A stretch of DNA of 40,831 bases, from positions 1 through 40,831 of IMG/VR virus record IMGVR_UViG_3300031772_000089. One strand, 5' to 3'. Made by a program: the position numbers and the translations under genes. Position 1 is the first letter of the stretch; every line of letters starts with the position of its first letter. Below are positions 22,390 through 30,457 of the stretch, one piece after another. Source of the stretch: a virus. The notes below the pieces were generated by a model. The model made no database searches and was not told where the DNA came from. It was given only the letters and a program-made list of their open reading frames with translations.

Positions 22390-24486
22390 TTAATACCCAA
22401 ATCCATAAAAATAATAGCATACCTTTAAATATTCGCTAGACTCAGAAGAACTACTTGTAGAACTACTGGAACTTGATTTTATTTCAGTAGAACTAGATTC
22501 GCTACTTTCAGAACTAATAGAAGAAATAGAAGACTCTGAACTACTAGATTCTGAACTAATACTTGACATAGAACTACTAGAACTGGAACTCTTAATTTCA
22601 GTAGAACTACTTGTCGAACTAATACTACTAGAAGACGATTCAGAATGGCTTTCGCTACTTAAAGAACTTAAAGAACTTGAACTGCTAGATCTTATTTCGG
22701 TAGAACTAGATTCGCTACTTTCAGAAGACTTACTACTTGAACTACTTGTAGAACTAGACTCACTGCTTTCGCTAGAACCACTACTTTCCGAAGATTCACT
22801 AGACGAACTACTTTCACTAGACGAACTAATTGTAGAACTAGATTCGCTACTTTCGCTAGATTCACTACTTTCAGAAGAAGCAGAACTTAAAGAACTACTA
22901 CTGGACGACTCAGAACTTTCGCTAGATAAAGTAGATTCTGAAGAAGCAGAACTTAAGGAACTACTACTTGAAGATTCAGAACTTTCAGAAGAACTACTAG
23001 ACTCAGAACTTTCGCTACTTAGACTGCTAGAAGTACTTGATTCAGAACTTAATGAACTTTCACTACTTAAACTGCTAGATGTACTTGATTCAGAACTTAA
23101 AGAAGACTTAGAAGAAGAACTACTGGTAGAATTTGAACTAGAACTACTTTCGCTTGATCCAGAAGAAGCAGAACTTAAACTACTAGACGTGCTACTTTCA
23201 CTACTTAATGAACTTTTACTTGAAGAAGAAGTAGATTCTGAGCTAATACTAGATTGAGAAGATTTAGAACTAGAAGACGTTGAATAAGAACTACTTTCTG
23301 AACTTATAGAACTAGCAGACGACTTAGAACTGGAAGAACTACTATTTGAACTTATAGAAGATTGAGAAGACTTAGAACTGGTAGAAGATTCCTGGTAAGA
23401 TTGCGAAGAACTACTGGGACAATCATCGTTAAAATATCCTGTGTCACCTGAACCATCTGCCCTATGCCATATATTACCTGCATTAGTAGGATCTATAAAA
23501 ACATTAGAATAGAATAACCATTGAATAGGATTATTAGTTAAGGTATCCGCCATTACCCATATGCCACTTAGTCCTCTAAATAATAATTTATAACCATTAG
23601 AATAAACAGGGTAGCCGTTAAAGTATTGTCCGTTCTTACAGTAGCAACCGTTAATAAGTGATTTTTGATAACTACTGCTTGAGCTAGAAGAAGAACTAGA
23701 CGAACTGCTATTTGAACTAGGTGAGCTTAAAGATGAAACAGAAGATTGAGAAGACTTAGAACTAGAAGAATTACTACTTCTAATTTGAGTAGACGAACTA
23801 GAACTAGAAGAACTAGATTGAGTAACACCACGTGGATTTATAACAAGTAACTGTGCTATCGGGATAAACGTCATACCACTAAACTCTATAGATCCGATTC
23901 CAGTGTCAGTTGTTTGCGATCTATTTCCGTAAGCCATTGCAATACTGATAGTATTATTACCATAATGATAATAGGCATCATAGGATTCTGTAAAAGTAGG
24001 AGGAGAAGTTGCAATAGCATAATCACTGCACGTAAGACTTGCAATTGTTATACCAAACAATAATATTTCAGAATTAGCTACAGTAGGAGTTACACCTCCG
24101 TTAGTAACAACACCACCTTCTGGGTTTCCGCTGAAAGGCATACCCCAATTAGAACCGCATATGGGGGTACCGGTATCGCAACCAGTAAAAGCAGAAATAG
24201 CACCTATATTCACTTTATTATCTGTCATCGTCCATGTAAAAGTAGAAGTAGCAACATCTATACTAGTAGCAAATTTATAATATAAAGCAGAAGTATTATT
24301 GGATTCCAAATTATCTTTTCTTATTTGAGTCCAACCACTAAGTGTAGGTCCAGTGTCTGCATCATAACTAGCAATATGGCAAATCATTAAATCGCCAACC
24401 GCTAGACCTGAAGGCTTAGGAATATTGCACTGGTAATTTCCAGATTCTCCGGAACTTATTCCTTTTGATCTATAAGCAATACTCAT
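22390..24486 (-). CDS. serine-rich adhesin with phage-type N-terminal domain, 698 aa
   Basis: Residues 1-215 form a compact beta domain seen in many phage and surface proteins (VGDLMICHIASYDADTGPTL, GWTQIRKDN, YYKFATSIDVATSTFTWTM, IGAISAFTGCDTGTPI). Polyserine follows, then one lectin-like module (NGCYCKNGQYFNGYPVYSNG), then about 320 residues of serine with E/K/T/L. It ends SEYLKVCYYFYGFGY, closely matching the end of the next gene. GGAAG precedes the ATG. No enzyme motif. Probably a surface-exposed virion protein with a long flexible stalk. Confidence 0.7.
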   Translation of the reverse strand: MSIAYRSKGISSGESGNYQCNIPKPSGLAVGDLMICHIASYDADTGPTLSGWTQIRKDNLESNNTSALYYKFATSIDVATSTFTWTMTDNKVNIGAISAFTGCDTGTPICGSNWGMPFSGNPEGGVVTNGGVTPTVANSEILLFGITIASLTCSDYAIATSPPTFTESYDAYYHYGNNTISIAMAYGNRSQTTDTGIGSIEFSGMTFIPIAQLLVINPRGVTQSSSSSSSSSTQIRSSNSSSSKSSQSSVSSLSSPSSNSSSSSSSSSSSSSYQKSLINGCYCKNGQYFNGYPVYSNGYKLLFRGLSGIWVMADTLTNNPIQWLFYSNVFIDPTNAGNIWHRADGSGDTGYFNDDCPSSSSQSYQESSTSSKSSQSSISSNSSSSSSKSSASSISSESSSYSTSSSSKSSQSSISSESTSSSSKSSLSSESSTSSSLSSASSGSSESSSSSNSTSSSSSKSSLSSESSTSSSLSSESSLSSESSTSSSLSSESSESSSSSESSESSSSSSLSSASSESTLSSESSESSSSSSLSSASSESSESSESSESSSTISSSSESSSSSESSESSGSSESSESSSTSSSSSKSSESSESSSTEIRSSSSSSLSSLSSESHSESSSSSISSTSSSTEIKSSSSSSSMSSISSESSSSESSISSISSESSESSSTEIKSSSSSSTSSSSESSEYLKVCYYFYGFGY

Positions 24487-24489
24487 ATT

Positions 24490-26016
24490 TTAACTTCCAA
24501 AATCATACGCATAATAACATGGCAATAAATATTCACTACTTAAACTGGTAGAACTACTAGAGGTACTTGAACTACTTGTAGAAGAACTTGTAGAACTGCT
24601 ATTAGAACTAATGGAACTAGCAGAAGATTTAGAACTACTGGTAGAACTACTAGAACTACTTTGGCTAGACTTAGAACTGGAACTACTGGTAGAAGAACTG
24701 GTAGAACTAGAAGTAGAACTAGTAGAACTACTGTTAGAGCTGGGTGTAGAACTGCTAGAAGACTCACTACTTTCGCTACTTAATGAGCTACTAGATTCGC
24801 TACTAAGGCTTGATTCACTTGACAACGAACTTGAACTGCTAGAACTTTTAATTGCGGTAGAACTGCTAGAAGAACTTTCGCTAGACTCAGAACTCTTAGA
24901 AGAACTTGAGATGCCTAATGAGCTTGTACTAGATTCGGAACTTAGAGAACTTTTACTTGAACTAGAGCTACTTTCACTATAGCCCATAGAAGAACTAGAA
25001 CTGGAAGATGAAGAAGAAGAGGTTGAACTAGAGGTGGAAGAACTATTAGAACTAGCACTACTTAAAGATGATTTAGAACTGCTAGATGTTGAACTACTGG
25101 TAGAAGAACTACTATTAGAACTAGGCGTACTAGCACTACTTAAAGAAGATTTAGAACTGGAAGAAGACGTAGAACTAGAAGTACTACTAGAGCTGGAAGA
25201 AGTTGAGCCGGCCGGCGGTGTATTATAAGAAATAATTACAATACCGGTTCCTCCATTTCCCGCCTTATTATCTGAGTTACCGTGCATTCCGCCGCCACCG
25301 CCACCGGTATTTGCTACGGCGTTTCCGCCAGTTAAACCTCCATTTCCTCCTCCTCCAGAGCCTCCGGTTCCATCTGTACCCGAATAAGATCCTCCGCCTC
25401 CGCCGCCCGCAAACCATCCAGCGGGACTTCCACCTACGCTAGAGAACCCTGAATATTGTAGACCTACGCCACCATTCCCTGCGTGTGTTAAGTTATTACC
25501 GTTTTGACCAACGGCACCGGCGCCTCCTCCACCTCCTTCGTTGTACGGAGAAGCCCAAGTATCAGCAACACCACCATCGTTCCCTTGACCGCTTATACCC
25601 GATCCCTTTGTACCTGTCTTTGCGGCCCCTCCTCCGCTTCCACCGTTTCCGCCGTTGTACGTCCCTTCGGGAATGTTATTAGTGCCACCCGAACCACCGC
25701 CAGTTGCCACGGATTTAGTAGCGATTGACGAATTGCCGCCGTTTGTAGATGGTCCTTGTGTGTTTTGCCCACCATTACCTCCGCCACCAACTATTACAGC
25801 ATAGGTACCAATAGAAAACACATTACTGGAAGCATATATTAAACCGCCGCCACCGCCACCAGCACCAGTATGCTGACCTCCGCCTCCGCCACCAGCAACA
25901 ATTAATATTTCACACGTAACTTCAACGTCAGTTACGAAATTTTCGCTTCCAACGTTAGAAAACTTATGAAAAGTTTTGCCTCCGCTAGTCGAAATTATAC
26001 CACCAGTAATAGACAT
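24490..26016 (-). CDS. glycine-rich and serine-rich adhesin, 508 aa
   Basis: Residues 30-265 are a glycine-rich sandwich (ILIVAGGGGGGQHTGAGGG, YAVIVGGGGNGGQ, GTGIVIISYNTPP), as in glycine-rich phage tail tips and adhesins such as the PG-II fold of T-even tip proteins. The remaining 240 residues are polyserine ending SEYLLPCYYAYDFGS, matching the neighbour. Long reading frames rich in leucine and glutamate on the opposite strand are only the complement of serine codons. Role: probably receptor or glycan binding, inferred from composition. Confidence 0.7.
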   Translation of the reverse strand: MSITGGIISTSGGKTFHKFSNVGSENFVTDVEVTCEILIVAGGGGGGQHTGAGGGGGGLIYASSNVFSIGTYAVIVGGGGNGGQNTQGPSTNGGNSSIATKSVATGGGSGGTNNIPEGTYNGGNGGSGGGAAKTGTKGSGISGQGNDGGVADTWASPYNEGGGGGAGAVGQNGNNLTHAGNGGVGLQYSGFSSVGGSPAGWFAGGGGGGSYSGTDGTGGSGGGGNGGLTGGNAVANTGGGGGGMHGNSDNKAGNGGTGIVIISYNTPPAGSTSSSSSSTSSSTSSSSSKSSLSSASTPSSNSSSSTSSSTSSSSKSSLSSASSNSSSTSSSTSSSSSSSSSSSMGYSESSSSSSKSSLSSESSTSSLGISSSSKSSESSESSSSSSTAIKSSSSSSSLSSESSLSSESSSSLSSESSESSSSSTPSSNSSSTSSTSSSTSSSTSSSSSKSSQSSSSSSTSSSKSSASSISSNSSSTSSSTSSSSTSSSSTSLSSEYLLPCYYAYDFGS

Positions 26017-26048
26017 ATTATTTGTCCACTAAAATATTTTTATTAAAT

Positions 26049-26660
26049 TTATTCTTCATTTATGTTTAACCAATTAATAGCGTTTATGGTTTTGGGCGTT
26101 GGGATGTTATGAGTTTTTTTAGTATTTTTATAATTTATGATTGAATTACCTTCTCTAACTTCATCATAAATATGAGCATTACCAAAAACCCTAGCATTAC
26201 CATAAATCTGAGCATTACCAGAAACCCTAGCGTTTCCATAAATACTAGCATTATCAGAAACCCTAGCGGTACCATAAACCAAAGCATTTTCATAAATATT
26301 AGTATCACCATAAACACTAGCATCGCCATAAACATTAGCATTACCAGAAACTCTAGTATTACAAAAAACCCAAGCGGTACCATAAACCCTAGCGTTTTCA
26401 TAAACCCAGGCATTATCATAAACCCTAACATTACCATAAATCCTAGCATCATCAAAAACCATAGCGTTACCATAAATCATAGAATTATCACCAACCCAAC
26501 AATCTCCTTTTTGACTTAGATTCTCTACTTTCTCTATCCATCCCCCAAAATCACCTTTCTTAACATCGGAGAATCTTTTGGTTGCAATAATCCTATAAAG
26601 AACATGCGAATTAATTATCTTACTTTTGTTTGTTAATTTATATTTCACAATCATGCTCAT
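26049..26660 (-). CDS. hexapeptide-repeat beta-helix protein, 203 aa
   Basis: N-terminal part reads YRIIATKRFSDVKKGDFGGWI, a conserved phage motif (R-I-x-A-x-x-x-F-x-V-x-x-G-D-x-GGWI). About 20 hexapeptide repeats follow (NARVYG, NASVYG, NARVSG), which fold as a left-handed beta-helix. The DNA shows an 18-base quasi-repeat (CCCTAGCATTACCATAAA-like). Such helices are robust, stack into fibres and sometimes bind ligands. The gene sits between a head-closure gene and the serine-rich adhesins, so it may be a decoration or fibre component. AAGGAG precedes the ATG. Confidence 0.75.
   Translation of the reverse strand: MSMIVKYKLTNKSKIINSHVLYRIIATKRFSDVKKGDFGGWIEKVENLSQKGDCWVGDNSMIYGNAMVFDDARIYGNVRVYDNAWVYENARVYGTAWVFCNTRVSGNANVYGDASVYGDTNIYENALVYGTARVSDNASIYGNARVSGNAQIYGNARVFGNAHIYDEVREGNSIINYKNTKKTHNIPTPKTINAINWLNINEE
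26135..26480 (-). repeat. 18-base tandem quasi-repeats of the beta-helix gene
   Basis: About 19 imperfect copies of an 18-base unit resembling CATTACCATAAACCCTAG (plus-strand reading). Each copy encodes one hexapeptide such as NARVYG. Explained by the protein fold; not CRISPR, since there are no unique spacers. Confidence 0.8.
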
Positions 26661-26672
26661 ACTTCTCCTTTT

Positions 26673-27143
26673 TTATACCCACACGCTACTGTTCCACTTA
26701 CTTATATTATTAGGACAAAGATTATCGCTACTTGAACTACTGGTACTTTCATAACCACTAGAACTACTGCTAGAACTAGAGCTTAAATAAGTTATAACAT
26801 TAATAATCGAATCTATTCTTTTAACATCGATCTGTAAATGATGCTTACGATCTAACCTATTAACGTATAAAATGTCATACTTTCTATTAGGGATTCTATT
26901 AACGTCTACAATAAGATCCGATGTTAGAATATTATATTGAGCACCTATGTAGATTCTATAAACAGACACGTTTTGAATTTTACCGTCTATAATTTTCTCA
27001 TAAGTAATTACTTTTTGGCGGAATCTAGCTGGTATACTTTTGTACTTAAGAAAATATTGTTCTGTGTTAGCGGCGTAAACGTCAGTACTTGTTACTACGC
27101 CGTAAACATTTACTAGAGTTGTGGCTAAACCTGTGACGCTCAT
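26673..27143 (-). CDS. head-closure (head-tail joining) protein, 156 aa
   Basis: Directly follows the adaptor gene, as head-closure proteins do. The core (VYGVVTSTDVYAANTEQYF..., IDGKIQNVSVYRIYI, SDLIVDV..KYDILYVNRLD, HLQIDVKRIDSIINVITYL) is shared with the first 120 residues of the gene at 16360. After it comes a short SSSSSSSSSGYESTSSSSS run and an ending CPNNISKWNSSVWV, so even this copy carries a small serine stalk. It should form the ring between adaptor and tail. Confidence 0.7.
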   Translation of the reverse strand: MSVTGLATTLVNVYGVVTSTDVYAANTEQYFLKYKSIPARFRQKVITYEKIIDGKIQNVSVYRIYIGAQYNILTSDLIVDVNRIPNRKYDILYVNRLDRKHHLQIDVKRIDSIINVITYLSSSSSSSSSGYESTSSSSSDNLCPNNISKWNSSVWV

Positions 27144-27167
27144 TATTCACTATCCCCAGCTATTATA

Positions 27168-28148
27168 CTAGATCACTTTCTTTTTGTAAAAGTCAAGAAG
27201 ATCGTGGTAGCGGTTTAAAAGCTGGGAAATCTGAGCGTTGTCTGCAAGTTTATAATTGTAATCGCCTAATCCTTCTGAGGCGTAAATTCCTTTGTAAATT
27301 CCACTGCCATCTAAATTGTATAAAGACATTAGATCCCTAATTATGCTGGCTACTACCCACTTAAGCTCTTGAGGAACTAAGGCAGTTGTATACCCGCTGT
27401 CATACACGATTAGAAGATCTGTTTCGTTGTACCAGTCTATAACACTTCCGGAATCTATGCTAGAATAACCATTATAATTAGAATATTGGTTAGACGACAA
27501 GTTATGGGTTACAGAAGCATAGTTAGGATTTATTAACAGGCGATCTGAGTTTTCATTAATTCTATAAACGTCACCTACAGAATTAGAAGTAGTTAGATCG
27601 AAGTAATTAAGACCGGCGTATAAGGTTTTACCGCTGGTAGGTCTTAAGGTTAGAGTGTTTATATTAGCTGCGGTTATAGTAGAAGGTATACTAGACTGGT
27701 AAGCAAACGTAACACCCGCTAAAGCTCCCTCTACTGCCGTTTTTAGTGTCCCTAGAGTAAGGTGGGTGCTAAATAAGAAGTCAGTAGAAACTAAAGTACT
27801 GGTATTAGTAGCTGTAAATTTAGCTTCTACTTGAATATTATTAGACGTTACCTGAGAAACATTGAAGTTGTAAATATTATTAGTGTCGGTTATTAGAATT
27901 GCGTCATAAGGAACACCTAAAAGTAATACGTTGTTAATGGGCCAGTTGTCGGTTAAAAGCTCATACTCCATTGTACACCACTGGCCCCATGTCTGCTTAA
28001 GAAATCTGCGTCTGCAATAATTTTCTATGGCACGACAGATTGTAGGTATATTAGCCGAAAGAAAGGTGTCGTAAGTAACAACACTAATATTGTCTAGTGC
28101 CTTTATTTCGGCAAGTGTCGCAATTTCGTTACTTCCAGGGTATGCCAT
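27168..28148 (-). CDS. head-tail adaptor (connector) protein, 326 aa
   Basis: AGGAGGT precedes the ATG. Two regions show the gp6/gp15-like connector pattern: an N-terminal helix with TFLSANIPTICRAIENYCRRRF and a C-terminal VPQELKWVVASIIRDLMSLYN. Between them lies a long beta insertion (about 80-240) with DTNNIYNFNVSQV and TLRPTSGKTLYAGLNYF, making it longer than typical 100-200 aa adaptors. Located just downstream of the capsid genes and before the head-closure gene, it should sit under the portal ring. Confidence 0.7.
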   Translation of the reverse strand: MAYPGSNEIATLAEIKALDNISVVTYDTFLSANIPTICRAIENYCRRRFLKQTWGQWCTMEYELLTDNWPINNVLLLGVPYDAILITDTNNIYNFNVSQVTSNNIQVEAKFTATNTSTLVSTDFLFSTHLTLGTLKTAVEGALAGVTFAYQSSIPSTITAANINTLTLRPTSGKTLYAGLNYFDLTTSNSVGDVYRINENSDRLLINPNYASVTHNLSSNQYSNYNGYSSIDSGSVIDWYNETDLLIVYDSGYTTALVPQELKWVVASIIRDLMSLYNLDGSGIYKGIYASEGLGDYNYKLADNAQISQLLNRYHDLLDFYKKKVI

Positions 28149-28176
28149 AACTACCTCCTAAAGGCTGAAGTAATTA

Positions 28177-29748
28177 TTAGCATGTACCTTCAGCAAGTAG
28201 ACCAGCTTCTCCAACCCAAGCTCCATCCGGGCAACCACCAGCATCATCCTTAGACGATACCCATTGATTCTGAGGATCGCCAACATCACCTGAGCAAGCC
28301 CAATAGCCAGTTACAGCGTCAAACCAAATATTGTAAGTTCCGTTGTTATAAACAGCCTTATTATTATAGTCTGCGCCCGTCCACGTATACTGTCCATTAA
28401 TAGCTACAGTAGTAAAGGTTGAAGCGCAATACTTCGTCTTACAACCTAATACGTTTTCACTTGAGCTAGAAGAAGAACTCTCACTCTTGCTAGACGAAGA
28501 ACTAGAGCTTTGAACTTCAGTACTTTCAGAACTTAAGCTTTGAGAACTAGGGCTTTGAGTACTTTCAGAAGAAGCAGAACTCAAACTTCCCGAACTAGCA
28601 GAACTTAAGCTTTGAGAACTTCTGCTTTGAGAACTTGCAGAACTTAAGCTTTGAGAACTTCTGCTTTGAGAACTTGCAGAACTTAAGCTTTGAGAACTTG
28701 CAGAACTCTGTGAATATCCAATGCTAGAGCTAGAAGAACTACTAGATTCACTAGAAGTAGAGCTAGAACTTTCATAATCTCCAGCAACGCAAGCTACATA
28801 ACAGTATTTCTTAGATCCGTTCTGTTCTCTTATCCAACTAGACCATAGAGGACAACCATTAATACGAATAATTGAACGGAAAGCTGTCTCATTAGAATTC
28901 CAGTATAAGTGTTCACTAATATCTTCTCTAAGAGGTTTAAGAGCTATTACATAAGCAGTAAAGTCGCCTAAGCAAATATCTCTTGAGTCCATGCAATCTG
29001 ACACATAAACAGGAAATCCAAATAAAATACCCTTAATCCTGCTACCTTTTTCATATAAAAATTCAAGAGGTAGAAGAGGGTTAGTGCTGTTAGAATATAG
29101 GGCTACAATTTCGTGCCAGGCATTAGCATCCATTACCCACATGCCGTTAATGCCACCATAATAAGCCTCTAACATTGTCTGTAAATTTGCAACCGTAAGA
29201 GGAACTGCATTAGTAACCTTTAGTGTCGCACGTGTTCCAATAGCAGTAGAACCCATTACACCATAACAATTAGTTGCGCCATTACCATATAGAATACTTC
29301 TGTCTATTTTCATTTTAATGGCGTCTTCAAATCCTTTACGTAAATATTGAGGGAGAACTATAGAATCTTGTACCAAAGCATTAGTAACTCTAGCAGCAAC
29401 ACCGATCTGGTTAAGTGCTAGTTCTGTTTGAGCAAATTTAGGGAAAGTTAGGGTAACGTCGGCGCCTTCGGTTAGTTCGTAGGTTATAATACCACCCAAA
29501 ATACCTTGAGTCATATTACGTTTGTTTTGATCTGCTATAGGAAGTAAAATACCGTGAGCTTTTTCACTTACGGTAACCTTCCATGAGTAATCGAAAATCG
29601 ATCCCTCAAGATATTCTGCTGATAGAATGTCACGGAAGATTTCTAGTTGAGTGAGATTTGCGCCTGTATTGTCTTCACCAGTACCGGCGGAGACTTTTTG
29701 AATTAACTCTTTGAGGGCCTTACCTTGAAGTTCTAATTTCTTACTCAT
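28177..29748 (-). CDS. second HK97-fold capsid-like protein with polyserine stalk and lectin-like tip, 523 aa
   Basis: Start ATG 29748 (AAGGA 8 bases upstream) is better than an ATG 15 codons earlier. The first 340 residues follow the HK97 capsid layout: N-terminal helix (KALKELIQKVSAGTGE), P-domain/E-loop region (AHGILLPIADQNKRN, TYELTEGADVTLTFPKF, LNQIGVAARVTNAL), long helix (YLRKGFEDAIKMKIDRSILY) and A-domain (MWVMDANAWHEIVALY, GFPVYVSD, CLGDFTAYVIAL). Then about 100 residues of serine with Q/L/A and a module ADYNNKAVYNNGTYNIWFDA. Two different capsid-type genes therefore lie in tandem, one displaying stalks, perhaps a vertex or minor subunit. Confidence 0.75.
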   Translation of the reverse strand: MSKKLELQGKALKELIQKVSAGTGEDNTGANLTQLEIFRDILSAEYLEGSIFDYSWKVTVSEKAHGILLPIADQNKRNMTQGILGGIITYELTEGADVTLTFPKFAQTELALNQIGVAARVTNALVQDSIVLPQYLRKGFEDAIKMKIDRSILYGNGATNCYGVMGSTAIGTRATLKVTNAVPLTVANLQTMLEAYYGGINGMWVMDANAWHEIVALYSNSTNPLLPLEFLYEKGSRIKGILFGFPVYVSDCMDSRDICLGDFTAYVIALKPLREDISEHLYWNSNETAFRSIIRINGCPLWSSWIREQNGSKKYCYVACVAGDYESSSSTSSESSSSSSSSIGYSQSSASSQSLSSASSQSRSSQSLSSASSQSRSSQSLSSASSGSLSSASSESTQSPSSQSLSSESTEVQSSSSSSSKSESSSSSSSENVLGCKTKYCASTFTTVAINGQYTWTGADYNNKAVYNNGTYNIWFDAVTGYWACSGDVGDPQNQWVSSKDDAGGCPDGAWVGEAGLLAEGTC

Positions 29749-29793
29749 TTTTGTATTCCTTAATGTTAGCCTTTTTATGTAGGCGTTATACAA

Positions 29794-30339
29794 TTAAATT
29801 GTTACTAACTCTGACTCTAACTTGCGCTTATTTACATGAAATTTTAAAACCGAATCTGTAATTTTTTGTATCTGTTCTTTAGTATGATACCTACCAGTTT
29901 GTGATTTAGCATTTTTTTCTCTTGCTTCTTTAGAAAATACTTTACCCTCATTAAAGTGTAATTCTCTATGGCAATTAGCACATAAAATAATACACTTATC
30001 TAATTCTGGTTTTGCTGTTTCCAAATTCCTAAACTTATTTATAATTGTTTCTTTTTTACTAGGATCTATATGGTGAAAATCTAAAGAACCAATACATTTA
30101 TCATATCCACACATGCTACATTTACCGCCTCTATAATCTAGCATATCTTTTTTCAGTTTACGCAATTTTTCTGTTTTTCTAATATTGCGTTCTTCTCTAT
30201 GCTTATCGTTTTGTACTTTATTATTAATATAATTACAAGATTTACATTCCCATGATTTATAGATTTTACCATTTCTTTCGAAATACCTTCTAAACTCAGA
30301 TTCGTCTTTCAAAGAACCACATGTTTTACATTTACGCAT
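29794..30339 (-). CDS. free-standing HNH homing endonuclease, 181 aa
   Basis: Begins with a zinc-ribbon (CKTCGSLKDESEFRRYF...CKSC), then the HNH core: CSMCGYD, SLDFHHIDPSKKETIINKF, and CIILCANCHRELHF with the final His and zinc-binding cysteines. Such genes insert between conserved phage genes; here it separates two capsid genes. It has its own TATAAT and a long hairpin upstream (30375-30449) and AGGAGGTTAC at the ATG. Active-site residues look intact. A tail NAKSQTGRYHTKEQIQK resembles a NUMOD-like DNA-binding end. Confidence 0.85.
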   Translation of the reverse strand: MRKCKTCGSLKDESEFRRYFERNGKIYKSWECKSCNYINNKVQNDKHREERNIRKTEKLRKLKKDMLDYRGGKCSMCGYDKCIGSLDFHHIDPSKKETIINKFRNLETAKPELDKCIILCANCHRELHFNEGKVFSKEAREKNAKSQTGRYHTKEQIQKITDSVLKFHVNKRKLESELVTI

Positions 30340-30360
30340 TGTAACCTCCTACAGTTACCC

Positions 30361-30432
30361 TAGAATAAAAATAGGGCTTGGGTCGGGGATCTAGGATAAT
30401 CCTTTTCAGTCTATAGAACCTAGACCCAAGCC
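30361..30432 (-). terminator. strong hairpin after capsid gene, also leader of HNH gene
   Basis: On the minus strand GGCTTGGGTC (30432-30423) pairs perfectly with GACCCAAGCC (30384-30375), extended by TAGG/CCTA inside, and is followed by TATTTTTATT. It looks like an intrinsic terminator for the capsid transcript. It also starts just after the TATAAT at 30442-30447, so it would be the 5' end of an HNH mRNA. Confidence 0.7.
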
Positions 30433-30441
30433 ATTACAACC

Positions 30442-30447
30442 ATTATA
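30442..30447 (-). promoter_or_regulatory. -10 box upstream of HNH gene
   Basis: Perfect TATAAT on the minus strand within a 14-base sequence (TGTATAATGGTTGT) identical to the promoter at 2705-2718. The -35 region is weak (TTACCC, 18 bases). Confidence 0.5.
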
Positions 30448-30457
30448 CAAACAATTA

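Noticed and set aside
24611-25228. Leucine/glutamate-rich plus-strand frames (LEELLELL type)
   Set aside because: They are the complement of polyserine codons on the coding strand; the same occurs at 19424-19645 and 20327-20566.
26135-26480. CRISPR array
   Set aside because: Repeats are contiguous 18-base units encoding a hexapeptide beta-helix; there are no spacers.
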